Below are positions 9,866 to 20,119 of a stretch of 64,000 nucleotides of DNA, one piece after another. Each line of letters opens with the position of its first letter. The stretch's first letter is position 1. The position numbers and the translations under genes were made by a program. The stretch is from Deltaproteobacteria bacterium (GTDB lineage Bacteria > Myxococcota_A > UBA9160 > SMWR01): assembly GCA_019310965.1 (NCBI GenBank), contig JAFDDG010000012.1, forward strand, positions 1 through 64,000, in the 5' to 3' direction. Below the pieces are notes generated by a model. The model ran no database searches and was not told the DNA's origin. It saw nothing but the letters and a program-made list of their open reading frames with translations.

Positions 9866-10642
9866 TTGCTCCGCACCAGCGCCATCCTGTGTCTCCTGTT
9901 GCTCGCCGGCTGCGCGAAGCCGCCGCCGAGTTTCGAGGACGTGCCGCCTGCCGAGGATCTCTACGCCGAGGGCCTCGAGGAGCTGGAGAGCCAGCGCGCG
10001 AGATGGTATTGGCCGTTCACGGACCGCAGCGACGCGATCGAGGTGTTCCAGGGCATCATCGACAACTACCCCTACAGCGAATACGCAGTGCTCGCTGAGC
10101 TAGCCATCGCCGACTCCTACTTCGAGGACAAGATGCACGAGGAGGCGTTGTCGTACTACCGGGACTTCACCGATCTCCACCCCCAGAACGAGAAAGTGCC
10201 CTACGCGATCTACCGCGCTGCTCTCTGTCACCACGAGCAGAGAAAGGCGCCGAACCGCGACCAGACGGCCACCCGACAGGCCCTCGAGTTCCTCGACGAG
10301 CTGCTAGCCCGCCATCCCTACTCGGAGTACGCGGGCCCCGGCGAGGCGCTCTGGCGGGAGCTGCGGCTGAGCCTGGCGCGCCAGGTCGCCAACATCGGCG
10401 ACTTCTACATGGGCCGCGCTGAATGGGAGAGCGCCGCCGAACGCTTCCGATCGCTGCTCAACGAGTACCCGGGCCTCGGCCTCGACGCCGAGGCCCTCTA
10501 CAAGCTGGGGATCTGCTACGCAGAAATGCACCGTCTCGAGGAGGCGGAAAGCATCTTCCAGGCCGTGGTGCAGAACTACCGGGACAGCGACGCGGCCCGA
10601 GACGCCGCCGACCGCATCGCGCAGCTCGGGCGCGGCACCTGA
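9866..10642 (+). CDS. bamD: Outer membrane assembly lipoprotein BamD (YfiO)
   Basis: Lipobox LLLLAGC and TPR repeats (DNYPYSEYAVLAELAIADSYFE...). TTG at 9866 preceded by GGGAGG fits better than the ATG at 9812. Confidence 0.88.
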   Translation: MLRTSAILCLLLLAGCAKPPPSFEDVPPAEDLYAEGLEELESQRARWYWPFTDRSDAIEVFQGIIDNYPYSEYAVLAELAIADSYFEDKMHEEALSYYRDFTDLHPQNEKVPYAIYRAALCHHEQRKAPNRDQTATRQALEFLDELLARHPYSEYAGPGEALWRELRLSLARQVANIGDFYMGRAEWESAAERFRSLLNEYPGLGLDAEALYKLGICYAEMHRLEEAESIFQAVVQNYRDSDAARDAADRIAQLGRGT

Positions 10643-10777
10643 GCGGCCCCCACCGCGGCGCTCCCCCGGGGGCAAAGGTCGGCATTCCCTTCGCGGCCGA
10701 TTCGTGCTTCGCTTGGGGGTGAGGTCCGGCCTGCCCTCGGCAGGGCGCGCCGCACGGACCCGATTGGGGAGGAGGCC

Positions 10778-11213
10778 ATGCATCGTCTCCGCGCTCTGAT
10801 CCGGCGCCAGCAGGTCGTGCACGCGACTCCGGAGACCAGCGTGCGGGAAGCGGCCGTGCGCATGACCCGCGGCCAGGCCGCGCGCGCTGCCTATCCTGGA
10901 TGGCCAACACCTGGTCGGCGTGTTCTCGGAGCGCGACCTGATGACCCGCGTGGTCATACCCGGCCGTGACCCATCGAAGACACGCGTCGCCGATGTGATG
11001 ACCACCGAAGTCGTCACGGCCAGCCTCGAGGAGCACGTCGATTTCTGTGTCGACAAGATGAAACGAGTCGGCTGCCGTCACCTGCCCGTGGTATGCGATG
11101 GCCGGGTCATCGGCATGGTTTCGATGCGCGACCTGTTGCGCGACGAAATCGAAGAGCAGGACCACGAAATCCGCAACCTGCGCGCGTACCTGCACCAGGA
11201 GCCACCGCTGTAG
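10778..11213 (+). pseudogene. CBS-domain protein, reading frame disrupted in a GC tract near 10880-10890
   Basis: ORF 10778..10969 encodes the first CBS N-terminus. The continuation ALPILDGQHLVGVFSERDLMTRVV...RHLPVVCDGRVIGMVSMRDLL is in another frame (ORF 10920..11213). Junction lies in ccgcgcgcgc. Confidence 0.8.
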
Positions 11214-11229
11214 ACCGGGCGCGACGCGG

Positions 11230-12819
11230 CTAGCGCCTCTTCCAGTCGCGCAGAATCTCGCGGGCCGCGTTGCGCCCGCAGGCGCCCATGACGCCGCCGC
11301 CCGGATGCGTGCCCGCGCCGCAGAGGTAGAGCCCCTCGATGGGCGTGCGGTAGCGGCCGAGGCCCGGCACCGGGCGCAGGAAGAAGAGGCGGTCGAGCGT
11401 CATGGCGCCGTGGAAGAGGTTGCCGCCGGTGAGCCCGAAGATGCGCTCGAGATCCGGCGGGGCGAGCACGTCGCGATGCAGCACGCTCTCGCTGAAGCCG
11501 GGCGCCACCTCGTCGACCCATGCGCAGCAGCGATCGGCGAAAGCGTCGCGCCGGGTGTCCCAATCGGCGTCGCTGAGCTGCGCCGGAACGTGCTGCACGA
11601 AGAGCGACGCCACATGCTTGCCATCGGGCGCGAGCGTCTCGTCGACGGCGGACGGCAGCGTCAGCTCGATCATCGGCCGCTCCGGCAGCTCGCCTCGCTG
11701 CGCCGCAGCGAAGGCGGCGTCGAGTTCGTCGAGGCTGCGCGCACCGACGTGGATGGTGCCGCGGTGCTCGGGGCCCGGGACGGCGCCGTCGCATCCCACG
11801 AAACGCGGCAACCGATCGAGCGCGAGGTTGAGCTTCAGGCTGCCGCTGCGAAAGTCGAGGGTTTCGAGCGCCGACACGAGAGCGTCCGGCAGCTCGCCGC
11901 TGTCGACCGCATCGAGCAGCGTGCGCTTTGGGTCGGCATTCGACACCACCGCCCGGGCCTCCACCTCACTGCCATCTTCGAGCTCGACACCGACCGCGCG
12001 ACCCTGCCGGGTGCAGATGCGGCGCACCGCCGCCCCCGTGCGCAGCCGAGCCCCGGCTGCCCGAGCCGCCGCCGCCAGCGCGTCCGTGAGCCCACCCATG
12101 CCGCCGCGCACGTAGGCCCACACGCCCCGGGCACCACCGGTCTCGCCCATGACGTGATGGAAGAGCACGTAGCCGGTGCCCGGGGTCGAGGGCGAGGCCC
12201 AGGCGCCGATCAGCGCATCGGTGCCCAGGGTCCCGAGCAGCGGCTCGCTCTCGAACCAGCTCTCGAGGGCTCCGCGGGCCGGTCCGAGCAGCAGCTGAAG
12301 GGCCGCCGGCAGCTCCCCCCCGAGTCGCAGCCCGGCTGCCCCGGCCCGCAGCAGGGGCCAGATCTCGCGCGGCCGCAAGCCGCCGGGATCCGGCGGCACG
12401 GCATCGAGCAATGGCTCGAAAGCTCGAGCCACTCTGTCGAGCAGCGCCTCGTAGGCCGGAAAGCGCTCGGCGTCGCGGCGCGAAAACTGCGCGATCTGCC
12501 GGGCATTTTCCGCCGCATCGCGGCCCAGCAGCAGGCGCCTCCCGTCGGGGAGCGGTGTGTGGGAGGCCGGATCGCGGGGCAGCAGCTCGAGACCGTGACG
12601 CGCGAGGTCGAGCTCGCGCAACAGCGCCGGGCGCAACAATCCCGCCACGTAAGCGGCCCGCGAGACCCGATAGCCCGGCCACAGCTCCTCGGTGACGCAG
12701 GCCCCACCTAACGTCTCCCGGCGCTCCAGCACCAGCGTGTCGAGCCCGCCCCTCGCCAAGAGGGCGGCCGCGACCAGGCCGTTGTGCCCCCCCCCGATTA
12801 CCGCGATGTCGCATCTCAC
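11230..12819 (-). CDS. FAD-dependent oxidoreductase, phytoene desaturase/PYROXD2-like
   Basis: MRCDIAVIGGGHNGLVAAALLARGGLDTLVLERRETLGG Rossmann GxGxxG; C-terminal GLYLCGAGTHPGGGVMGACGRNAA. Confidence 0.92.
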   Translation of the reverse strand: MRCDIAVIGGGHNGLVAAALLARGGLDTLVLERRETLGGACVTEELWPGYRVSRAAYVAGLLRPALLRELDLARHGLELLPRDPASHTPLPDGRRLLLGRDAAENARQIAQFSRRDAERFPAYEALLDRVARAFEPLLDAVPPDPGGLRPREIWPLLRAGAAGLRLGGELPAALQLLLGPARGALESWFESEPLLGTLGTDALIGAWASPSTPGTGYVLFHHVMGETGGARGVWAYVRGGMGGLTDALAAAARAAGARLRTGAAVRRICTRQGRAVGVELEDGSEVEARAVVSNADPKRTLLDAVDSGELPDALVSALETLDFRSGSLKLNLALDRLPRFVGCDGAVPGPEHRGTIHVGARSLDELDAAFAAAQRGELPERPMIELTLPSAVDETLAPDGKHVASLFVQHVPAQLSDADWDTRRDAFADRCCAWVDEVAPGFSESVLHRDVLAPPDLERIFGLTGGNLFHGAMTLDRLFFLRPVPGLGRYRTPIEGLYLCGAGTHPGGGVMGACGRNAAREILRDWKRR

Positions 12820-12845
12820 CGCAGTCGATTGTAGACTCCCGGGCG

Positions 12846-13391
12846 ATGGAGGGGACGGAGCTAGCGCCCGTCGATTACGTCGTGGCCGGCATCCTGCTGA
12901 TTGCCGTGCTGCGGGGCATGGGGAGGGGACTCCTGCGGGAGACCTTCTCGATGGGCTCGCTCGCCGCCGCCGTGATCGCCGTCCGCCTCTACTACATCGA
13001 CGTCGCCCAGTGGCTGCTGGAAATCACCGGTGGAGCCATCGGCGAGATGGGCGCCCCCTGGGCCGCCGGCCTGATCCTTGCCGTCGGCGCCATCGGCGCC
13101 ACCACGCTGGTGGGCCGGGTGATCCGGCGCGGTGCGAAATCGGTCGGACTCGGCTGGGCGGACCGCGCCGGCGGCGCGCTGCTCGGCACCGCCGAAGGCC
13201 TGCTGGTGGCCGGCGTGATCATGGGGCTGCTCGGCTACTTCGCGGGCCGCAGCCATCCGGTGATCGCCCAATCGCGCAGTCTGGTCTACTTCGAAGAGCT
13301 CGAACGCATGGCGCGGGAAGGCGACCTGCCCGACATCGATCTACCGCTGCCCCAGGTAGCGGCGCCCCCGCCCCCCCGGCGCGAGCACTGA
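12846..13391 (+). CDS. CvpA family membrane protein
   Basis: VDYVVAGILLIAVLRGMGRGLLRETFSMGSLAAAVIAVRLYYIDVAQWL... typical CvpA layout. Confidence 0.85.
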   Translation: MEGTELAPVDYVVAGILLIAVLRGMGRGLLRETFSMGSLAAAVIAVRLYYIDVAQWLLEITGGAIGEMGAPWAAGLILAVGAIGATTLVGRVIRRGAKSVGLGWADRAGGALLGTAEGLLVAGVIMGLLGYFAGRSHPVIAQSRSLVYFEELERMAREGDLPDIDLPLPQVAAPPPPRREH

Positions 13392-13403
13392 GCTCGCGCT
13401 CGG

Positions 13404-15077
13404 CTACTCCTCGACGAAGCGGACCTCGGACGTGCCCTCCAGCACATTCTTGAGCACCTTGCCGCTCGGGTTGCGGGGCAGCGGTTCGCTTCGGAACTCC
13501 CAGAGCGACGGCACCTTGAAGGTGGAGAGCTTTTCGCGGCACCAGGCCGTGAGCACATCGGCATCGAGGGTGCATCCAGCCCTCGGCACGCAGATCGCCT
13601 TCACTTCCTGACCCAGCTCCGGGTGATCCACGCCAATCACGGCGGACTCGACCACGTCCGGGTGCGCATCGAGCCGGTGCTCGATCTCGATGGGGTAGAC
13701 GTTCTCGGCAGCGCGCAGGATCAAGTCGCGCGCCCGGGAGTTGATGTAGAGGTATTCACCCTCGAAACGGCCCACATCGCCGCTGGCGAGCCAGCGCCCC
13801 GGCAAGATCGTCTTGGCGGTCGCCTCCGGGTTCCTCCAGTACTCGAGCATGACGTTCGGACCGCGGAAGAAGATCTCTCCCTCTTGCCCCTCGGGCAGCA
13901 CGCCGCCGTCTGCATCCCGGATCTCCACCTGCCCTGTCGGCGTCACGCGACCCGTGGAGGTCGGACGCTCCTCGAGCTCGGCACCGCTGATCTGCGCGAT
14001 GGTCGCCACCGCCTCGGAGAGTCCGTACCCGGTGCCGCGGGCATCCGCGCCGTTGGGCGCGACCTGCTTCATGCGTTCGAACACGGTCGGGCTGGTGGGC
14101 GCGCCTCCGGAGCCCAGGTTGCGCAGAGTGCTGAGGTCGTATTTGTCCACATCGGGATGGTTGAGCACCCGCGGCGCCATGCTGCCGAGCCCCGACCAGC
14201 TGGTGATGTGCTCCTCTTCGATCAATCGCAACACTTCGAGCGGTTCGAAGCGACCGTGGCGCAGCACGATCGCAGCGCCACTGGCGAGCATCAGCGTCGT
14301 GCCGGCGTAGAGCCCCGAGAGATGGAAGAGCGGCGACGTCAGCAGCGTGCGCATCGGCGGAGGGTTCTCTTCCTGCGCAGTGCCCTTCGCGGCCGCCATC
14401 ATCATGCCGCGCACCGCTGCGAGCCCGGTGGTCTGCACGAAGCCAATAATGCCCCGGTGCGAGTTCACGGCTCCCTTGGGACGTCCGGTCGTGCCACTGG
14501 TGAAGAGGATCACCGCGGCTTCGTCCTCGTCGATAGGGGTCTCGGGCAGAGCCGCACCGGGCGCATACGAGAGCAGCTTCTCGGCGTCGTTCTCGATCTC
14601 GAGAGTCGGCACGTCGAGGCCGAGCCCCTCGACGCGCGCCAGCCGCTTGCGATCGCCGACCAGCAGCTTCGGCTCGGCGAGCTCGATGCCGTATTTCACC
14701 TCGTCGGGAGTCCACCAACCGTTGAGCGCCGCGACGATGCCGCCGAGGCTCACGGTGGCCCAGTAGGTGATGATCCACTCGGGCCAGTTCTCGGCAAAGA
14801 TCGCGACGCGGTCACCCTTTTCGATGCCGTACTGCTCGGCCAGCGCGCGAGCGGTCGAACCGACGAGCCCGAGGTGGTCCGCGTAGGAGATGCGGCGATC
14901 GCCGAGCGCCAGGTACTCCTTGTCACCGTGCACGGCGGAGTCCGCCAGCAGCTCCCGCAACGAGCGTTTGCGGTTCCTGAACACCGTCATGCGCTCGCCG
15001 AGCACCTCTTCTTCGGTGGTCTCGAAAAGAGCGCCGGGAGCGGTCAGCTGAGCTTCGATTTCCTGGTAGGTCGGCAT
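13404..15077 (-). CDS. AMP-dependent acyl-CoA synthetase/ligase
   Basis: AVILFTSGTTGRPKGAVNSHRG adenylation motif; GYGLSEAVA; LPRNPSGKVLKNVL catalytic Lys motif. Confidence 0.94.
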   Translation of the reverse strand: MPTYQEIEAQLTAPGALFETTEEEVLGERMTVFRNRKRSLRELLADSAVHGDKEYLALGDRRISYADHLGLVGSTARALAEQYGIEKGDRVAIFAENWPEWIITYWATVSLGGIVAALNGWWTPDEVKYGIELAEPKLLVGDRKRLARVEGLGLDVPTLEIENDAEKLLSYAPGAALPETPIDEDEAAVILFTSGTTGRPKGAVNSHRGIIGFVQTTGLAAVRGMMMAAAKGTAQEENPPPMRTLLTSPLFHLSGLYAGTTLMLASGAAIVLRHGRFEPLEVLRLIEEEHITSWSGLGSMAPRVLNHPDVDKYDLSTLRNLGSGGAPTSPTVFERMKQVAPNGADARGTGYGLSEAVATIAQISGAELEERPTSTGRVTPTGQVEIRDADGGVLPEGQEGEIFFRGPNVMLEYWRNPEATAKTILPGRWLASGDVGRFEGEYLYINSRARDLILRAAENVYPIEIEHRLDAHPDVVESAVIGVDHPELGQEVKAICVPRAGCTLDADVLTAWCREKLSTFKVPSLWEFRSEPLPRNPSGKVLKNVLEGTSEVRFVEE

Positions 15078-15286
15078 GGGGGCCGGATTGTAACAGGCCC
15101 GACCGGCCGGCTCAGCGGCTCACGGCCGGGGGGGTCCCGACGCGGCGTTCGGCCGTGCCGCGCCCGCTGCAGCGCGCCCGGGTCCTGGACCGCGCGCTGC
15201 CTTGTTCGAACGACCCGATTTACCCCGACAGCCACCGCAGCTCTCTCCAGACACAGGAAAAAGGCAGTGAAATCGATGTCTTCAGA

Positions 15287-17314
15287 TCAGGACGGATCCG
15301 ACCAGAGGCCGTGTTCCCGAATCAGGTCGACCAGCCGATCGGCGGCCACGGCGTCGGGAATCTGGCGCGCGATGCACTGCTTGCCGACGTAGAGATTCAC
15401 CAGCCCGGGCCCGGACCCGACGTAGCCGAAGTCCGCATCCGCCATCTCGCCCGGCCCGTTCACGATGCAGCCCATGATCGCGATCTTCACGCCGGAGAGG
15501 TGCTGCGTGCGTGCTTTGATGCGCGCCGTCGTCTCCTCGAGATCGAAGAGCGTGCGTCCACAAGACGGGCACGAGATGAACTCGGTCCACGTCGTGCGTT
15601 GACGCGCGCCCTGCAACACGCGGTAGGCCAGATCGAGCGCGCGCTCGGGCGCCAGGTCGCCGGAGATCGACACCGCATCGCCGATGCCGTCACAGAGCAG
15701 TGCGCCGAGATCGGTGGCGGCGCGCAGCAGATCATCCCCGTGCGAGAGCTGCGAGTTGCGGCGGTGACGCAACACGATCGGCACGTCCGCGGCACCCCGC
15801 TCACGCAGGCACGCGACGGCCAGGCGCGCCACGTGGACCGGAAGATCGGCATCGAAGGAGAACAGCACGTCCTCGATGCCCGCCTCGCCGCACACCGTCA
15901 GCGCACGGCCCACGAGCGAGGCCACGTCCGTGAGGCGCGCACGCAGCTCCCATTCGACGGGCAGCCCGCGGGCGCGCAGGCACGCCACTCCGGCGGCCAG
16001 ATGCTCGTCGCTCACCAACTCTCCGAGGGGCACGACCAGCCGCGATGCGACCGGAGCGCAGTGATCGAGCCAGCACGCCTCCGCACGCACGGCCAGCGGT
16101 AGCTCCAGGCCCGCATCGTCGAGCGCGCGCGCAGTGGCCGTCACCTGTTCGCCCTGGGTGGGGTCGAAGCTCTCGACCAACAGCCCCTCGCAAACGACTC
16201 CGTCGGCGCGATCCAGCGCCCGGGCCAGCTCCCGCACCGCGGCCGGCGGATCCGCCGGCACCGGGCCGAGATCGAGCTCGACGCGCACCGGGTTCGCACC
16301 GCCGATGGCGGCACCGCCCGTGGCGATGCTGCGCGTGCTGCGCCGGCGGTGGGCATATGGGTTCTCGCAGAACTCCTCACCCGGTTCTAGCGGCGCCCGC
16401 GGCGCCGCCGCCCAGGTCTGCTCGGCGCGCCGCGCCAGGGCCCGCGCCACCGGAATCTCCTTCTCCGGCGCCTCCGTGAGCGACACGCGGATCGTGTCAC
16501 CGATGCCGTCCGCCAACAGCCCGCCGATGCCGATGGCGCTCTTGATGCGCCCGTCCTCGCCGTCTCCCGCCTCCGTGACCCCCACGTGGAAGGGCACACT
16601 CGGCCCGGGCGCCCGCTCGGCGAGCCGCGCCGCCAGCATGCGGTAGGCCTGCACGGCCACCTGCGCATTGCTCGCCTTCATGCTGAAGATCACGTCGCGA
16701 TAGCCCTCGTCCTCGCATACGTCGAGAAACTCGAGGGCGCTCTCCACCATGCCCCGCGGCGTGTCTCCGAAGCGGTTGAGTATCCGGTCGGAGAGCGAGC
16801 CGTGGTTCGTTCCGATGCGCATGGCGCGGCCGAGCTCGCTACAGCGTCGCACCAGCGGGCGGAAACGCTCGGCCACCCTCTCGATCTCTTCGCGGTACTC
16901 GGCATCGGTGTACTCGCGCACATCGAACTTCTTCTTGTCGGCAAAATTTCCGGGGTTGATGCGGACCTTCTCGACGTGCTCGGCGGCGATCAGCGCCGCG
17001 TTCGGGGTGAAGTGGATGTCCGCGACGAGCGGAATGCGCACGCCGCGGCGTCGCAGCTCCGCCTGGATTTCGCGCAGGTTCTCGGCGTCGGTCACGGAGG
17101 GCGCCGTCACCCGCGCGATTTCGCAGCTCGCGTCCGCGAGCCGCTCGATCTGGTCGCAGGTGCCCGCGGTGTCGCGGGTATCCGTCGTCGTCATCGACTG
17201 AATGCGGATCGGGTTGTCGCCCCCGATACCCACGTCGCCGACACGCACCTCGTAGGTCACGCGCCGCCGCGGCGAGTAGGGGCTCGCGACATAGCGAGCG
17301 CCGGGCTCAGTCAC
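15287..17314 (-). CDS. ispG: 4-hydroxy-3-methylbut-2-en-1-yl diphosphate synthase (IspG/GcpE), long form
   Basis: IRIQSMTTTDTRDTAGTCDQIERLADASCEIARVT...VADIHFTPNAAL...KVRINPGNFADKK; C-terminal FISCPSCGRTLFDLEETTARIK...VKIAIMGCIVNGPGEMADADFGYVG; about 250 residues inserted between the two conserved domains. Confidence 0.96.
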   Translation of the reverse strand: MTEPGARYVASPYSPRRRVTYEVRVGDVGIGGDNPIRIQSMTTTDTRDTAGTCDQIERLADASCEIARVTAPSVTDAENLREIQAELRRRGVRIPLVADIHFTPNAALIAAEHVEKVRINPGNFADKKKFDVREYTDAEYREEIERVAERFRPLVRRCSELGRAMRIGTNHGSLSDRILNRFGDTPRGMVESALEFLDVCEDEGYRDVIFSMKASNAQVAVQAYRMLAARLAERAPGPSVPFHVGVTEAGDGEDGRIKSAIGIGGLLADGIGDTIRVSLTEAPEKEIPVARALARRAEQTWAAAPRAPLEPGEEFCENPYAHRRRSTRSIATGGAAIGGANPVRVELDLGPVPADPPAAVRELARALDRADGVVCEGLLVESFDPTQGEQVTATARALDDAGLELPLAVRAEACWLDHCAPVASRLVVPLGELVSDEHLAAGVACLRARGLPVEWELRARLTDVASLVGRALTVCGEAGIEDVLFSFDADLPVHVARLAVACLRERGAADVPIVLRHRRNSQLSHGDDLLRAATDLGALLCDGIGDAVSISGDLAPERALDLAYRVLQGARQRTTWTEFISCPSCGRTLFDLEETTARIKARTQHLSGVKIAIMGCIVNGPGEMADADFGYVGSGPGLVNLYVGKQCIARQIPDAVAADRLVDLIREHGLWSDPS

Positions 17315-19934
17315 CGGCGAGAATCACCTCGAGCCGCGCGAACGCGTCGTCGAGCTTCGACGCGTCCTTGCCGCCCGCCTGGGCGAAGTCGGGGCGCCCG
17401 CCGCCTTTGCCACCGACGATCCCCGCCAGCTCGGAGATGAGCGCCCCCGCCTTGAAACGGTCGACCAGGTCCTTGGTGACACCGAGCGCCAGCGTCACGC
17501 CGCCTTCCTTCTCGGCAGCCACGAGCACGACGCCGCTGCCGAGCTTCTGACGCAGCTCGTCGACGAGCGTGCGCAACTGCTTGCCTTCGACGCCGTCGAC
17601 CCGTGTCGCCAGGAGCCTGGTGCCAGCGACTTCCTTCGCCTTGCTCGTGAGCTCGCTCGAGGCCGTGCCTCGCTGCTCGACGCGGAGCTTCTCGATCTCG
17701 CGCTCGAGCTCACGCCTCTCGTCGACGAGCTTCTCCACCCTGGCTGCGAGCTCCGGGATTCCCACCTTGAGCTTTGCCGCGATCGACTGGAGCTGCTCTT
17801 CCTGCTGACGCATGTGCGCGAGCGCACCGAGGCCCGTCAGCGCCTCGACGCGACGCACGCCGGCGGCGATGCCCGTCTCGCCGATCACCTTGAGCAGCCC
17901 GATCTCGCCGGTCGCCCGCGCGTGCGTTCCGCCGCAGAGCTCCGTCGAGAAGTCACCGAAGGAGACGACGCGCACCCGGTCTCCATACTTTTCCTCGAAG
18001 ATGGCCACGGCACCGGATTCGATCGCGTCCGGGTAGCTCATCTCGCTCACGTGGGCCGGTGCGTTGGCCTCGATCCAACCGTTCGCGAGATCCTCGATGC
18101 GACGGATCTCAGCGGCTTCGAGCGGTGCGTCGTGGGTGAAGTCGAAACGCAGCCGGTCCGGCGCCACCAGCGAGCCCTTCTGCATGGCCTGGGCTCCCAG
18201 CACTTCGCGCAGCGCCGCGTGCAGCAGGTGGGTCCCCGAGTGATTCCGCACCGTCGCGGCACGCGCCTCCGGATCGACGGCGAGATCGGCGCCCTCCTCG
18301 ACCCGCACCTCGCCGCGCACCACTTTGCCGCGGTGCACCACCAACTCGCCGACAGGTCGCAGCGTATCGCGCACCGCCACCTCGCCGGACGCGGTTCTGA
18401 GCGTGCCGCGATCACCCGCCTGGCCCCCGCTCTCCGCGTAGAAAGGAGTCTCCTCGACGACGATCTCGACCTCGTCGCCTTCCCGGGCGACATCGCTCAC
18501 CGCGCCGCCGAGCAGCAGCGCGCGGATGCGCGAGGTGGCGCAGAGGGAGTCGTAGCCGAGGAAGCTCGTTGAGAGATCGACGGCGATGCGTCCGTAGATC
18601 TCGTCGACCTTCGCGTCGCCCGAGCCCTTCCAGGCCGAGCGCGCGCGCTGGCGCTGCTCGTCCATGGCGGCGTCGAAGCCGGACTGGTCGAGCTCGAGCC
18701 CGTGGCCAACCAGGATGTCCGCCGTCAGGTCGACCGGAAATCCGAAGGTGTCGTAGAGCTTGAACACCGCCTCACCCGGCAGGGTCTGCTGCCCGGTATC
18801 GCGCAGCTTGGCCACCTCGTCGTCGAGCAGCAACATGCCCTTCGAGAGCGTCGACAGAAAGCGCTGCTCTTCGCGCGCGATGCGGTCGGTGATGAACGCC
18901 CGCCGGTCGGCCAGCTCCGGGTACGCCCCCTGCATTTCGTCGATCACCGTGTTGGCCACGTCGTGCAGGAAAGGCCGCTCGAGCCCCAGCAGCCAACCGT
19001 GCCGCGCGCCGCGGCGCAGGATGCGCCGCAGCACGTAGCCGCGGCCCTCGTTCGCCGGCAGCACACCGTCACCGATCAGGAAGGTGAGCGCGCGAACGTG
19101 GTCGGCGATCACGTTCAGCGACACGTCCTTCTCCGGATCCTCACCGCGGCCCACGCCCGCAAGCTCGGACGCCCGCGCGATGATCGGCGTGAAGAGATCC
19201 GTCTCGTAGGTCGACGCGACGCCCTGGATCACCGTGGCGAGACGCTCGAGGCCGGCTCCGGTATCGACGCAGGGCCTCGGCAGCGGCACCATCTCGCCCG
19301 CCGCGTTGCGGTCGAACTGCATGAAGACGAGGTTCCAGATCTCGAGGTACCGGCCGCTGTCCGACGACGGATCGTCGTCGTCGACGCCCGACACGGGGCC
19401 GAAGTCCACGTAGATCTCGGAGCACGGCCCGCACGGCCCGGTGTCGCCCATCGACCAGAAATTCTCTTCCTCGTCGAGTCGGAAGATGCGCTCCTCGGAG
19501 AGCCCGATGCGATCGCGCCACAGCTCGAAGGCCTCGTCGTCCTCCCGGAAGACCGACACCACCAGGTTCTTCGCCGGGATACCCAGAGCCTCGGTCACGA
19601 GCTGCCAGGAGTACTCGATGGCGGCTTCCTTGAAATAGTCGCCAAATGAGAAGTTGCCGAGCATCTCGAAGAAGGTGTGGTGTCGCGGCGTGCGCCCGAC
19701 GTTCTCGAGGTCATTGTGCTTGCCCGAGACCCGCATCACCTTTTGCGAGGTCGTGGCCGTCTTGTAGGGCCGCGTCTCCTCACCGGTGAAGACGCGCTTG
19801 AAGGGCACCATGCCGGCGTTCGTGAAGAGCAGCGTCGGATCGCTCTCCGGCACGAGCGACCCACTCGCCACACGGCGATGCCCGCGCTGCTCGAAGAAGC
19901 GCAGGAACGTCTCCCGAATCTCACTCGCCCGCAT
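17307..19934 (-). CDS. alaS: Alanine--tRNA ligase
   Basis: MRASEIRETFLRFFEQRGHRRVASGSLVPESDPTLLFTNAGMVPFKRVF; C-terminal GGKGGGRPDFAQAGG. Confidence 0.99.
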   Translation of the reverse strand: MRASEIRETFLRFFEQRGHRRVASGSLVPESDPTLLFTNAGMVPFKRVFTGEETRPYKTATTSQKVMRVSGKHNDLENVGRTPRHHTFFEMLGNFSFGDYFKEAAIEYSWQLVTEALGIPAKNLVVSVFREDDEAFELWRDRIGLSEERIFRLDEEENFWSMGDTGPCGPCSEIYVDFGPVSGVDDDDPSSDSGRYLEIWNLVFMQFDRNAAGEMVPLPRPCVDTGAGLERLATVIQGVASTYETDLFTPIIARASELAGVGRGEDPEKDVSLNVIADHVRALTFLIGDGVLPANEGRGYVLRRILRRGARHGWLLGLERPFLHDVANTVIDEMQGAYPELADRRAFITDRIAREEQRFLSTLSKGMLLLDDEVAKLRDTGQQTLPGEAVFKLYDTFGFPVDLTADILVGHGLELDQSGFDAAMDEQRQRARSAWKGSGDAKVDEIYGRIAVDLSTSFLGYDSLCATSRIRALLLGGAVSDVAREGDEVEIVVEETPFYAESGGQAGDRGTLRTASGEVAVRDTLRPVGELVVHRGKVVRGEVRVEEGADLAVDPEARAATVRNHSGTHLLHAALREVLGAQAMQKGSLVAPDRLRFDFTHDAPLEAAEIRRIEDLANGWIEANAPAHVSEMSYPDAIESGAVAIFEEKYGDRVRVVSFGDFSTELCGGTHARATGEIGLLKVIGETGIAAGVRRVEALTGLGALAHMRQQEEQLQSIAAKLKVGIPELAARVEKLVDERRELEREIEKLRVEQRGTASSELTSKAKEVAGTRLLATRVDGVEGKQLRTLVDELRQKLGSGVVLVAAEKEGGVTLALGVTKDLVDRFKAGALISELAGIVGGKGGGRPDFAQAGGKDASKLDDAFARLEVILAGD

Positions 19935-20119
19935 TGGAAACCACAGCCCTCCAGCCAGGGGAAGCCGAAGAATAACCGAGGGTTACAGCGTCTGCCGCGC
20001 ACCGGTCGACAACGCCGCGAAGCCCGCCTGTCGGTCGGCCGCTGCCGGGCGCGGGCGCGGGGGCGGCTCGCCGGCCCCGGCCCGATGGGGTCACTGCGAC
20101 GTCTGGCACGGGAATGGAA

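Noticed and set aside
11098-12711. 537-aa plus-strand ORF
   Set aside because: Antisense to the FAD oxidoreductase.
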